A stretch of DNA of 64,000 nt. Origin: Bacteroidales bacterium. Lineage in GTDB: Bacteria > Bacteroidota > Bacteroidia > Bacteroidales > WCHB1-69. Position numbers and translations under genes: made by a program. Shown here one piece after another: positions 31,971-40,539 of the stretch. How positions within the stretch are numbered: position 1 is the stretch's first letter; each line of letters opens with the position of its first letter. Location of the stretch: assembly GCA_017535665.1 (NCBI GenBank), contig JAFXTS010000030.1, forward strand, positions 1 through 64,000, written 5' to 3'. A model generated the notes under the pieces. The model had not been told where the DNA came from and ran no database searches. It was given only the letters and a program-made list of their open reading frames with translations.

Positions 31971-34093
31971 ATACCACACATACCTTATTGTCTCTTTGCA
32001 ATGCCTATGACAAAATAGAGATCCCTATCATTCAACGTGACTACGCACAAGGACGTAGAGAACAAGAAAATCTTAGGAGTAATTTTGTGAACTATCTGAT
32101 AAAGTCATTAACGGATCAAACACCGATAGAACTTGATTTTATCTATGGCAATATAAGAGAAGATACAGACACAAAGAGTCCAAATCATACAATCAACACT
32201 TTTATTCCTATAGATGGACAACAACGATTAACAACACTATGGCTTCTTCATTGGTTTTTGTCAGTGAAAGAAAACCGATTACGTGAGATATCTATATGGA
32301 TGAAAAAATTCTCCTATGAAACCCGCCCTTCCTCGCATGATTTTTGTCAGAGATTGCTGACAGAACAATTTTCAGAGAAGGAATTAGCACAAATAGATAG
32401 GTTTATTCGAAAGCAAAGTTGGTTTGACAACGAATGGAATAATGATGGCACAATAAGTGGTATGCTACGTATGTTAAGTACTTTTGGGCAACAACAGGCT
32501 TTGCTAGACGGTTCTGTCACGTTAGATCAGTTGATAATTTACAATGCCATTTCGTTCTATTTTGTTCCGTTGAAACAATTTGGATTATCTGAAGAACTTT
32601 ACATTCGAATGAATGCGCGTGGAAAAATCCTGACAGATTTTGAAAATTTTAAATCTGAGTTTTACAAGATTATTAAGACCAACCCGCGTTTGGAGGAGAT
32701 AAAAGACAAAATGGAGGATGTTTGGGTAGAATTCTTATGGCCGTACAAAAAAAAGAATGTATTTGTAACAGATGACTGTTTTATGAACTATCTCGGTGTG
32801 ATAACTCGTATGGTCTATTTCCGCAAGGCAGAATACAGGGCAGATTATTACCCGAATAATTTTCTTGATTTTTCTTTATTGCGTGAAGTTTACACCGATC
32901 CCGACAATGTAGACTTTCTTTTATTCTCTCTTGACATTATACCAACAATCAAGAATATAAAAACGGATAATCTGCTGTGGGAGTCGAATAGCACAACTCT
33001 AAGCGATATCTTGGCTACAGCCATTCAGAATGGACCAAAATCCGTATCGATAGATAAAATGATTATCCTTTTCTCTTGTTTAACATACCTCAACCATCAT
33101 CATAATGAAAAAAAACTGGTGGATTTCATACGAGTTGTTAGGAATTTGATATATAATACAAAAGACAAGTCTGAACGTGAACAGCCTCGTATTATGCGTA
33201 GTATTGAAAATCTTTCGGAAGACATTGATGTATATAACGCTTTTTCAAAAACTGATTATAATCTTGAAGGTTTGCGAGATTCTCAATGTAAGGAAGAGCA
33301 CTTTAAAGCATTGGTTTTGTCAAAATACCAACATGCAAAAGAGCTTTTATTCAAAATTGAAGATAATTCTAATTTTAAGGGGAATATTTCTTCACTACTG
33401 GCAGGAACCTATGTGTCGATAGCTAAAGAAATTGTTGCTTTTGATTTGTCAGACGATAAGGTAGATGCACTGAACCTTCAAAGACTCTCTAAACTTTTTG
33501 ATTGCTATAAAATTGTTAGTAAATCAGATTTCAATCAAGTGTGGGGTGATTTGATAAATACGGCTCTCTACCATCATATCATCTATTCTGGCCGTTTAGT
33601 CTATTCCGAAGAGTATAGTAAACATCCTTCAATGATAGCACTAACAGTTTCGTATATGGATTCTCAAATATCAGATTTAAAAACATATTTGATATCACGG
33701 GAAAAGAAAAACGTTCGTGCGTTATTGATTGCGGCGCATGACGATTTAGGATCCATTCGTAAAGTACAACAGCAAGTTTACCTATTGTATGTTTTAACTC
33801 GAAGAGTTTTGGATAAAAGTGTAGGTGAATTTTTTAAAAATGGAAGACGTTTCGGATGGTTAAACAAAGAAGATGGTTTTTCTTCACTTTTTCACGAAGG
33901 AATTGATCGAGACCCATGGTTCTCAGATAAAGGGAATAATCCAGTTTTTCAGACTTATAATGCACAATTTCGATATAGTTGGGGGCTTTATCATGATCAC
34001 GCTCTTCCTCCTGAGGAAGATACGAACAAAGAAAATAGAGACCTTTTTGACGAACTAAAAGCGTGGGCTGAAAATGATTCCACATTAGTATAG
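31967..34093 (+). CDS. Second DUF262 family protein, 708 aa
   Basis: This protein also starts with a DUF262 domain: IPIIQRDYAQGR at 19-30 and PIDGQQRLTTLWLLHW at 81-96, with YIRMNARGKILTDFENFKSEF near 212-232. Its long C-terminus (about 300-708) is helical, and I see no clear DUF1524 HNH motif, so it differs from its upstream neighbour. It is translated with the first DUF262 gene through an ATGA overlap. Paired DUF262 genes of unequal size are frequent in defence islands. The second may regulate or complement the nuclease of the first; that is inference. Confidence 0.88.
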   Translation: MNTTHTLLSLCNAYDKIEIPIIQRDYAQGRREQENLRSNFVNYLIKSLTDQTPIELDFIYGNIREDTDTKSPNHTINTFIPIDGQQRLTTLWLLHWFLSVKENRLREISIWMKKFSYETRPSSHDFCQRLLTEQFSEKELAQIDRFIRKQSWFDNEWNNDGTISGMLRMLSTFGQQQALLDGSVTLDQLIIYNAISFYFVPLKQFGLSEELYIRMNARGKILTDFENFKSEFYKIIKTNPRLEEIKDKMEDVWVEFLWPYKKKNVFVTDDCFMNYLGVITRMVYFRKAEYRADYYPNNFLDFSLLREVYTDPDNVDFLLFSLDIIPTIKNIKTDNLLWESNSTTLSDILATAIQNGPKSVSIDKMIILFSCLTYLNHHHNEKKLVDFIRVVRNLIYNTKDKSEREQPRIMRSIENLSEDIDVYNAFSKTDYNLEGLRDSQCKEEHFKALVLSKYQHAKELLFKIEDNSNFKGNISSLLAGTYVSIAKEIVAFDLSDDKVDALNLQRLSKLFDCYKIVSKSDFNQVWGDLINTALYHHIIYSGRLVYSEEYSKHPSMIALTVSYMDSQISDLKTYLISREKKNVRALLIAAHDDLGSIRKVQQQVYLLYVLTRRVLDKSVGEFFKNGRRFGWLNKEDGFSSLFHEGIDRDPWFSDKGNNPVFQTYNAQFRYSWGLYHDHALPPEEDTNKENRDLFDELKAWAENDSTLV

Positions 34094-34205
34094 TATATCT
34101 CCAACTTCTCTCCTCATTTTCTCCCTCCATCTCTCTTCTTGCCATCCCATCCAACATCAAAGACCTCTCCGTGATGCTAGCGTCCAACCCGAAGCAGGGG
34201 AGATA

Positions 34206-34293
34206 GCATGTCTCTGACATGCTACGCGTGACATGCCGTTGCCTCACCCCAAATTGCATTTGGGGTTACTGAGATTGGCTCCCTCTTGGAGCC
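34206..34293. repeat. 88-bp composite element of three palindromes (copy 1)
   Basis: Three hairpins in fixed order: GCATGTC-TCT-GACATGC (34206-34222), ACCCCAAA-TTGCA-TTTGGGGT (34246-34266) and GGCTCC-CTCTT-GGAGCC (34277-34293). The same element, also 88 bp, occurs in the opposite orientation at 53086-53173. It fills the centre of a 458-bp gap without a gene (34094-34551). Confidence 0.8.
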
Positions 34294-34347
34294 CGCCACA
34301 TAGACATTGTTCGCATATCATGTGTAGACGGTGTGCACATCATTTCT

Positions 34348-34385
34348 ACTATGCCACGTATTTTCATCCCTACATATTAATTTTG
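34348..34385 (+). promoter_or_regulatory. Dispersed promoter element, copy R4
   Basis: CTATGCCACGTATTTTCAT, spacer, then -7 box TAATTTTG (34378-34385). A second -7 box TATTTTTG lies at 34499-34506 next to the AAA/DUF4143 gene, so this element is an upstream addition or a second promoter. Confidence 0.6.
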
Positions 34386-34551
34386 CAGCAACAAAAACGC
34401 AAAGCAGAAGCATCCAGATGGTTACATATTATTTTGACTGAATTAAATATTTTATCGAAATTATTCATTTAAACTTTGTGTTAAATCGAAAATAAGTGTA
34501 TTTTTGCAGTCGTAAAAAATGCGTATTTACGCAAAAAAAACGAATAGAATA

Positions 34552-35802
34552 ATGGAGGCTAAAAGAGAACGGTACATTTCTTCCTTACTGGAACGCAGGA
34601 ACAACGGCCTGATAAAGATCGTTACAGGTGTGCGCAGATGCGGCAAATCCTATCTGCTTTTCAATCTGTTCAAACGGAAACTGATGGAACTGGGAGTGCA
34701 AGAAGACCATATCATCTCCTTTGCTTTGGACGATTACCAAAACAGAGAATATCTTAACCCGGACAACCTGAACCAATATGTTAGAGCCAGAATTGTGGAC
34801 AAGGACATGTACTACATACTTCTTGATGAAATCCAACTTGTGCCGAACTTTGAATACCTGCTGAACGGTTTCCTCCATATCCCCAATGCAGACACTTACG
34901 TTACAGGATCCAATTCAAAATTCCTCTCCTCAGACATCATCACTGAATTCCGTGGCAGAGGCGATGAGGTGAGGGTGTACCCCCTCTCGTTTTCTGAATT
35001 TTTGTCAGTGTTTGACGGCACTGAATCCGGAGCTTGGAACAATTACCAAGTTTATGGTGGTATGCCGGGACTGCTGTCGATCGGCAGTGAAAATCGCAAA
35101 GCCTCCTATCTGCAAGCTCTGTTCTCTCAAACCTATTTCCAAGACATCATTTCACGCTATAACCTGCGCGGCAATGAGGAAATGGAGGAACTGATGAATG
35201 TGGTGGCCTCCAACATCGGCACACTGACCAATCCGTTGACACTGACCAACACCTTTATTTCTGAAAAAAAGATGCACATAACGCGCGATACCGTTGCCTC
35301 ATACCTGCAATATATGCAGGATGCCTTCCTCATAGAAAAAGCCCAACGGTATGATGTAAGGGGCAGACACTATATCGGCACGCCCATGAAGTACTATTTT
35401 GTGGATGTCGGTCTACGCAATGCCCGACTGAACTTCCGGCAGAACGACTACGGACACATTATGGAGAATGTAATTTATAACGAACTTAGGATGAGGGGGA
35501 TGTCGGTGGATGTCGGAATGGTTGAAGTTAACTGCAAGGAAGACGGGAAATCGAAAAGAAAACAATTTGAAGTTGATTTTGTGTGCAACAGAGGTAGTCA
35601 ACGATACTACATACAATCCGCATACGCTTTGTATGATGAGGAAAAGCGCCAAAAGGAAATCAAGTCCTTACGGCACATTAATGACTCCTTCAGAAAAATT
35701 CTTGTACAAAAAGAACCCGTTCTTCCATATTATGACAACAACGGCTTTCTCAATCTCAGCCTGCTTGATTTTCTTACGGATGAAACTGTCATAGACAAGT
35801 AA
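34552..35802 (+). CDS. AAA ATPase with DUF4143 domain
   Basis: This 416-aa protein of the AAA_14 plus DUF4143 class is common in Bacteroidales and often linked to mobile or defence loci. Walker A GVRRCGKSYLL is near residues 23-33, Walker B YYILLDEIQ near 85-93, and sensor I VTGSNSKFLSS near 121-131. The DUF4143 C-terminus (about 200-400) carries a PD-(D/E)XK-like core (FEVDFVCNRG..YYIQSAYAL). I prefer the ATG at 34552; another in-frame ATG at 34519 lies within a TGCGTATTTACGCA palindrome about 13 bases after the promoter box. The PLD gene follows 13 bases after its stop. Confidence 0.88.
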   Translation: MEAKRERYISSLLERRNNGLIKIVTGVRRCGKSYLLFNLFKRKLMELGVQEDHIISFALDDYQNREYLNPDNLNQYVRARIVDKDMYYILLDEIQLVPNFEYLLNGFLHIPNADTYVTGSNSKFLSSDIITEFRGRGDEVRVYPLSFSEFLSVFDGTESGAWNNYQVYGGMPGLLSIGSENRKASYLQALFSQTYFQDIISRYNLRGNEEMEELMNVVASNIGTLTNPLTLTNTFISEKKMHITRDTVASYLQYMQDAFLIEKAQRYDVRGRHYIGTPMKYYFVDVGLRNARLNFRQNDYGHIMENVIYNELRMRGMSVDVGMVEVNCKEDGKSKRKQFEVDFVCNRGSQRYYIQSAYALYDEEKRQKEIKSLRHINDSFRKILVQKEPVLPYYDNNGFLNLSLLDFLTDETVIDK

Positions 35803-35815
35803 AACACGCTTTCTT

Positions 35816-36331
35816 ATGCCCACCACCTTCATCGCCAACACCGACCATTACAACTTCGTCCTTTCGCGCGTGGCCTCCGTCAGGAAGTCGCTGTGGATTG
35901 GCACCGCCGACATCAAAGACCTCTACGTGAAGGTGGGGGCTGGCACGAAGCCGTTCCTCGCGGTGCTGGCACAGCTGGTGCGGAAGGGCGTGGAGGTGCG
36001 CCTCATCCACGCCAAGGAACCCGGTCCCGCCTTCCGCGAGGATTTCGACCAATACCCGTCGCTCATCGAGGGGATGGAACGGGCACTCTGTCCGCGCGTC
36101 CACTTCAAACTGCTGGTGTTCGACTGTCAGGAGGTGTATATCGGCAGCGCCAACCTCACCGGCGCGGGCATCGGCATGAAGGGCGAGAACTCCCGCAACT
36201 TCGAGGCGGGCATCCTCACCGACGAGCCCACCCTCGTGTCGCAGTCCATCCAGCAGTTCGACAGCGTGTGGATGGGGCTGCACTGCAAAACCTGCAAACG
36301 CCGCCAGTTCTGCACCGACCCGATTGCGTAG
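35816..36331 (+). CDS. Single-HKD phospholipase D-like protein
   Basis: This 171-aa PLD-superfamily protein has one HKD motif: H96-x-K98-x4-D103 in VHFKLLVFD, followed by IGSANLTGAGIG at 109-120 and ENSRNFEAGIL at 124-134. Single-HKD proteins such as Nuc and BfiI work as dimers and cut nucleic acids or lipids; absence of a signal peptide favours a cytoplasmic nuclease. The C-terminus has HCKTCKRRQFC, a possible zinc site. It sits 13 bases after the AAA/DUF4143 gene in the same direction, so the ATPase and nuclease may act together. Confidence 0.85.
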   Translation: MPTTFIANTDHYNFVLSRVASVRKSLWIGTADIKDLYVKVGAGTKPFLAVLAQLVRKGVEVRLIHAKEPGPAFREDFDQYPSLIEGMERALCPRVHFKLLVFDCQEVYIGSANLTGAGIGMKGENSRNFEAGILTDEPTLVSQSIQQFDSVWMGLHCKTCKRRQFCTDPIA

Positions 36332-36348
36332 GCGCATGCGGTGTGCCT

Positions 36349-36376
36349 GTAGAGACGTGCCATGGCGCGTCTCTAC
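36349..36376. repeat. GTAGAGACG-type palindrome
   Basis: GTAGAGACG and CGTCTCTAC arms flank a 10-base centre containing GCCATGGC. Lies between the PLD gene and promoter element R2. Confidence 0.8.
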
Positions 36377-36410
36377 CAATGTGTTTTTGCGTTCGCACAT
36401 GGCATACTCC

Positions 36411-36448
36411 ATTATGCCACCAAATTTCATATCCTCACCCTATTTTTG
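36411..36448 (+). promoter_or_regulatory. Dispersed promoter element, copy R2
   Basis: ATTATGCCACCAAATTTCATA, spacer, -7 box TATTTTTG (36441-36448). It is followed by the palindrome TTTGC-TAATA-GCAAA (36457-36471) and a second -7 box TATTTTTG (36495-36502) near the start of the DnaB-like gene. Confidence 0.65.
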
Positions 36449-36521
36449 TCACCATGTTTGCTAATAGCAAATTCCAATAAAATTTGCTGGCAGGTACTAT
36501 TTTTGCACAAAAATTACGATT

Positions 36522-37868
36522 ATGAAAAACGACGAAACAAAACATCAAGTGCTGTGCCAGCTGGCCAGCATCTACCAGCCCGGCACGCTCAACCTTATCG
36601 GCGGACGGCCCGGCATGGGCAAATCCACCGTGGCGTTCCAACTTGCGCTGGCTGCCCATCAACCCACCCTCTTCATCAGTTTGGAAATGACAAGCCAACA
36701 GCTTCTCCTCCGCCACAATACGGGTGAGTGGATCCACATCGACGACACGGTGCCGATGACCGCGGAGACGATCCGGACGAAAGTGCGCCACATGCAGGAA
36801 ACGGACAGTATCCGCTGGGTGATCATCGACTACCTGCAACTGGTGAGCTCTTCGCATTCGCTTCCGAGCCGTCTGGCCGAAGTCATGGCCATTCTGGAAG
36901 ACCTTAAAACGATGGCCGTGGAGCAGCAGGTGGCCGTCATCGTACTGACGCAGCTTTCGCGACAGGTGGAACTACGCAATGACAAGAAGCCCACGCTGCA
37001 AGACATCCGCGAGACCGGTACGACCTTCCCCTCCTGCGTGGATGACGTGCGGCTGCTGTTTCGCGCTGATTATTACCATGTTGTGGATGATAATCCGATG
37101 TATGGGCAGAATATCTGCGAGATTCTGTCCACCGAGTGCCGTCACAACGATTTGGGCGACCTGCATCTGCCCTTTTCGGAGATGTTGGTGTCGATGAGTA
37201 TGCATCAAAACATCCAGAAGCAGACTGACATCGCCCACCTCCGTAGTCAACTCGCTTCCGTAGAGGAGAAAATTATCCGTTCCACCCAGCCGTTTGACGG
37301 GGATGTTGATGAATCGGGTTGTAAAAAGAATCAGATTCTCAGGTGTTTAGAGGAGCGTTCGGCCATCCTCAACCGGATGTTTGAACTTCACTGCACCGAA
37401 GCGGAAGCGCGCCGGTTTGAGCACGTGAACCAGCGGCTGCTCGAAATCACGAACCAATTCCATCAGGAGTGTCAGCACCTGCGGCAGCAGTTGAACCAGC
37501 TGCCCGATTGCCGCCGGATGGCACTGTATTCGGAGGTGAACCACACACACGACCCCGATAATCCGCAGCTTTTTGCGATGGAGGAGGACGATTTCTACGG
37601 CTCGCACTGGAACGAGATGCTGTGGGCTTTGGAAATGTCGGCCACCACGGATGCCCTCACCATCATCGATGGCGAGACGAACTATCTGGATGATGGCCTC
37701 ACGTGGGCGGAGGGGCCGTTGGTCATCCCTCAGCTGGAGCATATCTGCGTCTGCTTCCTTGCGCACGCCCTCTGCACCCACCTCCACTACAGCATTCCCG
37801 ACCTCCTGCGCATGACCACCTATTGCTGTGAGCATCATTTGTGGAATTCGTCGGTGGTAAAGATCTGA
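36522..37868 (+). CDS. Orphan DnaB-type helicase ATPase domain with novel C-terminus
   Basis: In this 448-aa protein, residues 20-235 are the RecA-like C-terminal domain of replicative helicase DnaB. Walker A GGRPGMGKST is at 27-36, SLEMTSQQLLLR at 53-64, Walker B VIIDYLQLV with D103, and TQLSRQVELR..DIRETGT at 143-167. The DnaB N-terminal primase-binding domain is absent. The last 210 residues are helical (a coiled coil about 240-330) then acidic, and match nothing I know. It stands alone, with promoter element R2 upstream. It may be a phage-derived or defence ATPase; it is unlikely to be the cell's replicative helicase. Confidence 0.8.
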   Translation: MKNDETKHQVLCQLASIYQPGTLNLIGGRPGMGKSTVAFQLALAAHQPTLFISLEMTSQQLLLRHNTGEWIHIDDTVPMTAETIRTKVRHMQETDSIRWVIIDYLQLVSSSHSLPSRLAEVMAILEDLKTMAVEQQVAVIVLTQLSRQVELRNDKKPTLQDIRETGTTFPSCVDDVRLLFRADYYHVVDDNPMYGQNICEILSTECRHNDLGDLHLPFSEMLVSMSMHQNIQKQTDIAHLRSQLASVEEKIIRSTQPFDGDVDESGCKKNQILRCLEERSAILNRMFELHCTEAEARRFEHVNQRLLEITNQFHQECQHLRQQLNQLPDCRRMALYSEVNHTHDPDNPQLFAMEEDDFYGSHWNEMLWALEMSATTDALTIIDGETNYLDDGLTWAEGPLVIPQLEHICVCFLAHALCTHLHYSIPDLLRMTTYCCEHHLWNSSVVKI

Positions 37869-37888
37869 CCCTGTTGGTCGTACATTTT

Positions 37889-37945
37889 GTAGAGACGTTG
37901 CGCGCACCGTCTCTACCTGTTCTTACGGACGCACGGCCGTGCGTC
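37889..37945. repeat. GTAGAGACG-type palindrome plus second palindrome
   Basis: GTAGAGACG..CGTCTCTAC at 37889-37916 (imperfect centre), then GACGCACG-GCCG-TGCGTC at 37928-37945 followed by TCTAC. The pair runs straight into promoter element R3. Confidence 0.8.
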
Positions 37946-37951
37946 TCTACC

Positions 37952-37989
37952 ATTATGCCACCCATTTTCATACCCGCACCCTATTTTTG
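37952..37989 (+). promoter_or_regulatory. Dispersed promoter element, copy R3
   Basis: ATTATGCCACCCATTTTCATA, C-rich spacer, -7 box TATTTTTG (37982-37989); a second -7 box TATTTTTG lies at 38007-38014, 44 bases before the exonuclease start codon. Confidence 0.65.
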
Positions 37990-38057
37990 CCCCCGTAAAA
38001 TTATCGTATTTTTGCCGGCGGGTTCCGAACCCTTCGGAAAAATTGTAACCCTCTGAT

Positions 38058-38552
38058 ATGACCGACTTTGCCGCCATAGATTTCGAGACCGCCAACGGAC
38101 AGCGCAGCAGTGTGTGCAGCGTCGGCATGGTGGTGGTGCGCGGCGGCCTCATCACCGACACCTTCTACTCGCTCATCCGGCCCACTCCCAACTACTACGC
38201 GTGGTTCTGTCAGGAGGTACATGGGCTCGGTCACGCCGACACCGACACCGCCCCACTCTTTCCAGACGTGTGGCGACAAATAGCACCCCGCATCGCCGGA
38301 CTGCCCCTGGTGGCCCACAACAGTCCCTTCGATGAGGGTTGCCTCAAGGCCGTGTTCCAAACCTATCAGATGGATTATCCTGATTACCAGTTCTTTTGCA
38401 CCTGCCGGGCCTCGCGCCGCCATTTCGGACAGCAACTGCCCAACCACCAGCTGCATACCGTGTCGGCCGCTTGTGGTTACCCCCTCGAGAACCATCACCA
38501 CGCCCTCGCCGATGCCGAGGCCTGCGCGAGAATTGCCATGATGATTCTGTAG
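38058..38552 (+). CDS. DnaQ-like 3'-5' exonuclease (DEDDh), copy 1
   Basis: This 164-aa exonuclease-fold protein has motif I AIDFETAN at residues 6-13 (D8, E10), motif II VAHNSPFDEG near 93-102, and motif III HHHALADAEA near 147-156 with the catalytic His and Asp of the DEDDh class. Such stand-alone domains trim single-stranded ends in proofreading or repair. A close paralogue lies at 60180. The stop codon TAG (38550-38552) lies inside a GTAGAGACG palindrome that begins at 38549. Its promoter region carries element R3. Confidence 0.9.
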   Translation: MTDFAAIDFETANGQRSSVCSVGMVVVRGGLITDTFYSLIRPTPNYYAWFCQEVHGLGHADTDTAPLFPDVWRQIAPRIAGLPLVAHNSPFDEGCLKAVFQTYQMDYPDYQFFCTCRASRRHFGQQLPNHQLHTVSAACGYPLENHHHALADAEACARIAMMIL

Positions 38553-38576
38553 AGACGCGGTGCACCACGTCTCTAC
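38549..38576. repeat. GTAGAGACG-type palindrome overlapping a stop codon
   Basis: GTAGAGACG and CGTCTCTAC arms around GGTGCACC-like centre. The first bases supply the TAG stop of the exonuclease gene. Confidence 0.8.
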
Positions 38577-38650
38577 AAAATCACCCCAGTTTATTCAAAT
38601 TGTTTATTTTGAATAATTTACAGATTTGCAGATGCCTGCGGTGTGTAAAT

Positions 38651-38669
38651 TATGCCACAGATTTTCATA
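38651..38669 (+). promoter_or_regulatory. Dispersed element, partial copy R5
   Basis: TATGCCACAGATTTTCATA matches the upstream half of the element. The expected -7 box is replaced by TATTATGG, so the promoter part is decayed or different. It lies 70 bases before the AAA+ gene. Confidence 0.5.
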
Positions 38670-38739
38670 GTGCTTTCGTATTATGGATTGAGTTTTAAAT
38701 TTCTCATTCGTATATATAATGTGTAAAAATATTTGTACT

Positions 38740-40536
38740 ATGAAAAATGAAAACCTGTTGCAGACACTGAGCTTCCTTGCCTTGCGGATGGAAAACTCTG
38801 GAACTGAATTGATTGAGGCCGTCGCGCCAGGGAAATTGGTGCGGATGGATGCCGCCCGCACGGATGAACCGCACAGGCTGGTCATCCGTCGGAAGACCTC
38901 CCTTGCCGATGAGAACCATCTTGCTGCTGAAAACCAATCAGAATCTAAAGAGTTCGATATCCAAGAGGTAGTACGGGGTGTGGAGCAGTTAGCCAACTAT
39001 TTGGAAATCACATCAGAACAGGCGATTTTGATGCCGGCCGCTTTCGACTTTTCCATTCAAGACAAAATTTTCGGATGGGTGAACATGTCCCTGTTTTTCG
39101 GGGTTAAGAATATGGTGATGGTTCCGCTGAAAAAGGAGTTTGACCAGCTGGTCGCCGACCAATACTTTGTTCCAGCGGAGCGCCGGAATGCTTCCGGATA
39201 CGAACTCAACCCCATTGTGATGATGGCTTTGATGGAAGATAACGGATTTAGTAGCAATGAGTTGCGGGATCAAGACTACGACCGCTACAAGTTTGTCAAG
39301 GAGGTTTCTGATCTCATTGAGCGGCGTAGCGATGACGAAATCCGGACATCAGCGCTTTTCGACAAGGCAGGCAAGCTGGAAAAGGAGCACGCTGACCTTG
39401 CTTTTGTACAACAAATTCAAAAAAAGAATCTTACGATCCAAGACCGAACGCTCTTTTATAAAATCTGTGATAATTTTGTGTCGGGCAGGGGCAAGACCAG
39501 CATTTTCATCACTTTGCATGACATTTACGAACGTCCGTGCAACCGCTTTAGCATTGCTAAGGAATTGAAGGATGAAAAACATATCTTGCAGGAAATGAGG
39601 TTGATAGAGCTGCTACCTGCCAATATGTTTGGCGACAGTTTCCTCACCCTCACGGAGACAGGTAAGCGATCGTTTTTGGAAGAGGACTTTGATATTTTCT
39701 CGGACATTCCCAGTCGAAACAAGAACTTTGTGTATCCCGACAAAATCGCTGAAAAAACTCTGTTTTATGATAAAGAATTAGCAAAGCAGTTGGAACTTTT
39801 CAAGGAGAATCTTTTGGAGGAAAAATTTTCGGAATTGCAGAAACGGTTGGAGGCGCAGTCTTTGTCGAAAGGGGTGGCGGCCTTGTTCCACGGCTTGCCT
39901 GGCACCGGCAAGACCGAAACGGCCCTTCAGATTGCGCGTGCCACAGGGCGGGCGGTATTCCACGTGGATATCAGCGAGGCCAAGAGCTGCTGGTACGGCG
40001 AAAGCCAGAAGCTGGTGAAAGGGATCTTCACCGATTATAAAAAGCTGTGCGACGAGGAGAAGCGGAAGCCCATCCTGTTGTTCAATGAGGCCGACGCTTT
40101 GCTGAGCAGTCGCCATAACATCCACAACACCAGCGGTTCCAGCGACGTGGCACAGACCGAGAATGCCATCCAGAACATCATCTTGGAGGAGATGGAAAAG
40201 CTCGACGGCATCCTCATCGCCACCACCAACCTCACCGACAACCTCGACAGCGCCTTCGCCCGCCGCTTCCTGTTCAAGATACAGTTCGGGCAGCCGACCG
40301 CGGAGGCCAAGCATAGCATCTGGAAGGACAAACTCCCGTGGCTCAGCGACGACGACTGCCGGCACCTGGCCACCCGCCACGACTTTTCTGGCGGCGAGAT
40401 CGACAACATCGTGCGCAAGGTGGTGATGGAGGAGGTGCTGCACGGCACCCGCCCGACCCTTCCGGAAATTGAGGAACTCTGCCGCCACGAGAAGATAGGG
40501 GAGGGGAAGAGTTGCAGCATCGGGTTCAGGAGGTAG
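38740..40536 (+). CDS. AAA+ ATPase with long N-terminal domain, 598 aa
   Basis: The C-terminal AAA+ module (about 365-580) has Walker A HGLPGTGKTE, a Walker B variant ILLFNEADALL (Asn-Glu in place of Asp-Glu), sensor I LIATTNLTDNLDSAFARRF and an Arg finger region. The N-terminal 350 residues are mostly helical with winged-helix-like parts (FLTLTETGKRSFL) and match a class of Bacteroidales ATPases of unknown role. I chose the ATG at 38740 (MKNENLLQ); an in-frame ATG at 38719 is possible. GC content rises sharply in the ATPase part, suggesting a mosaic. A large inverted repeat follows directly. Confidence 0.85.
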   Translation: MKNENLLQTLSFLALRMENSGTELIEAVAPGKLVRMDAARTDEPHRLVIRRKTSLADENHLAAENQSESKEFDIQEVVRGVEQLANYLEITSEQAILMPAAFDFSIQDKIFGWVNMSLFFGVKNMVMVPLKKEFDQLVADQYFVPAERRNASGYELNPIVMMALMEDNGFSSNELRDQDYDRYKFVKEVSDLIERRSDDEIRTSALFDKAGKLEKEHADLAFVQQIQKKNLTIQDRTLFYKICDNFVSGRGKTSIFITLHDIYERPCNRFSIAKELKDEKHILQEMRLIELLPANMFGDSFLTLTETGKRSFLEEDFDIFSDIPSRNKNFVYPDKIAEKTLFYDKELAKQLELFKENLLEEKFSELQKRLEAQSLSKGVAALFHGLPGTGKTETALQIARATGRAVFHVDISEAKSCWYGESQKLVKGIFTDYKKLCDEEKRKPILLFNEADALLSSRHNIHNTSGSSDVAQTENAIQNIILEEMEKLDGILIATTNLTDNLDSAFARRFLFKIQFGQPTAEAKHSIWKDKLPWLSDDDCRHLATRHDFSGGEIDNIVRKVVMEEVLHGTRPTLPEIEELCRHEKIGEGKSCSIGFRR

Positions 40537-40539
40537 GGG

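Noticed and set aside
36522..37868. Prophage remnant
   Set aside because: A DnaB-type domain alone is not enough; no integrase, capsid, terminase or lysis gene is present in the island.
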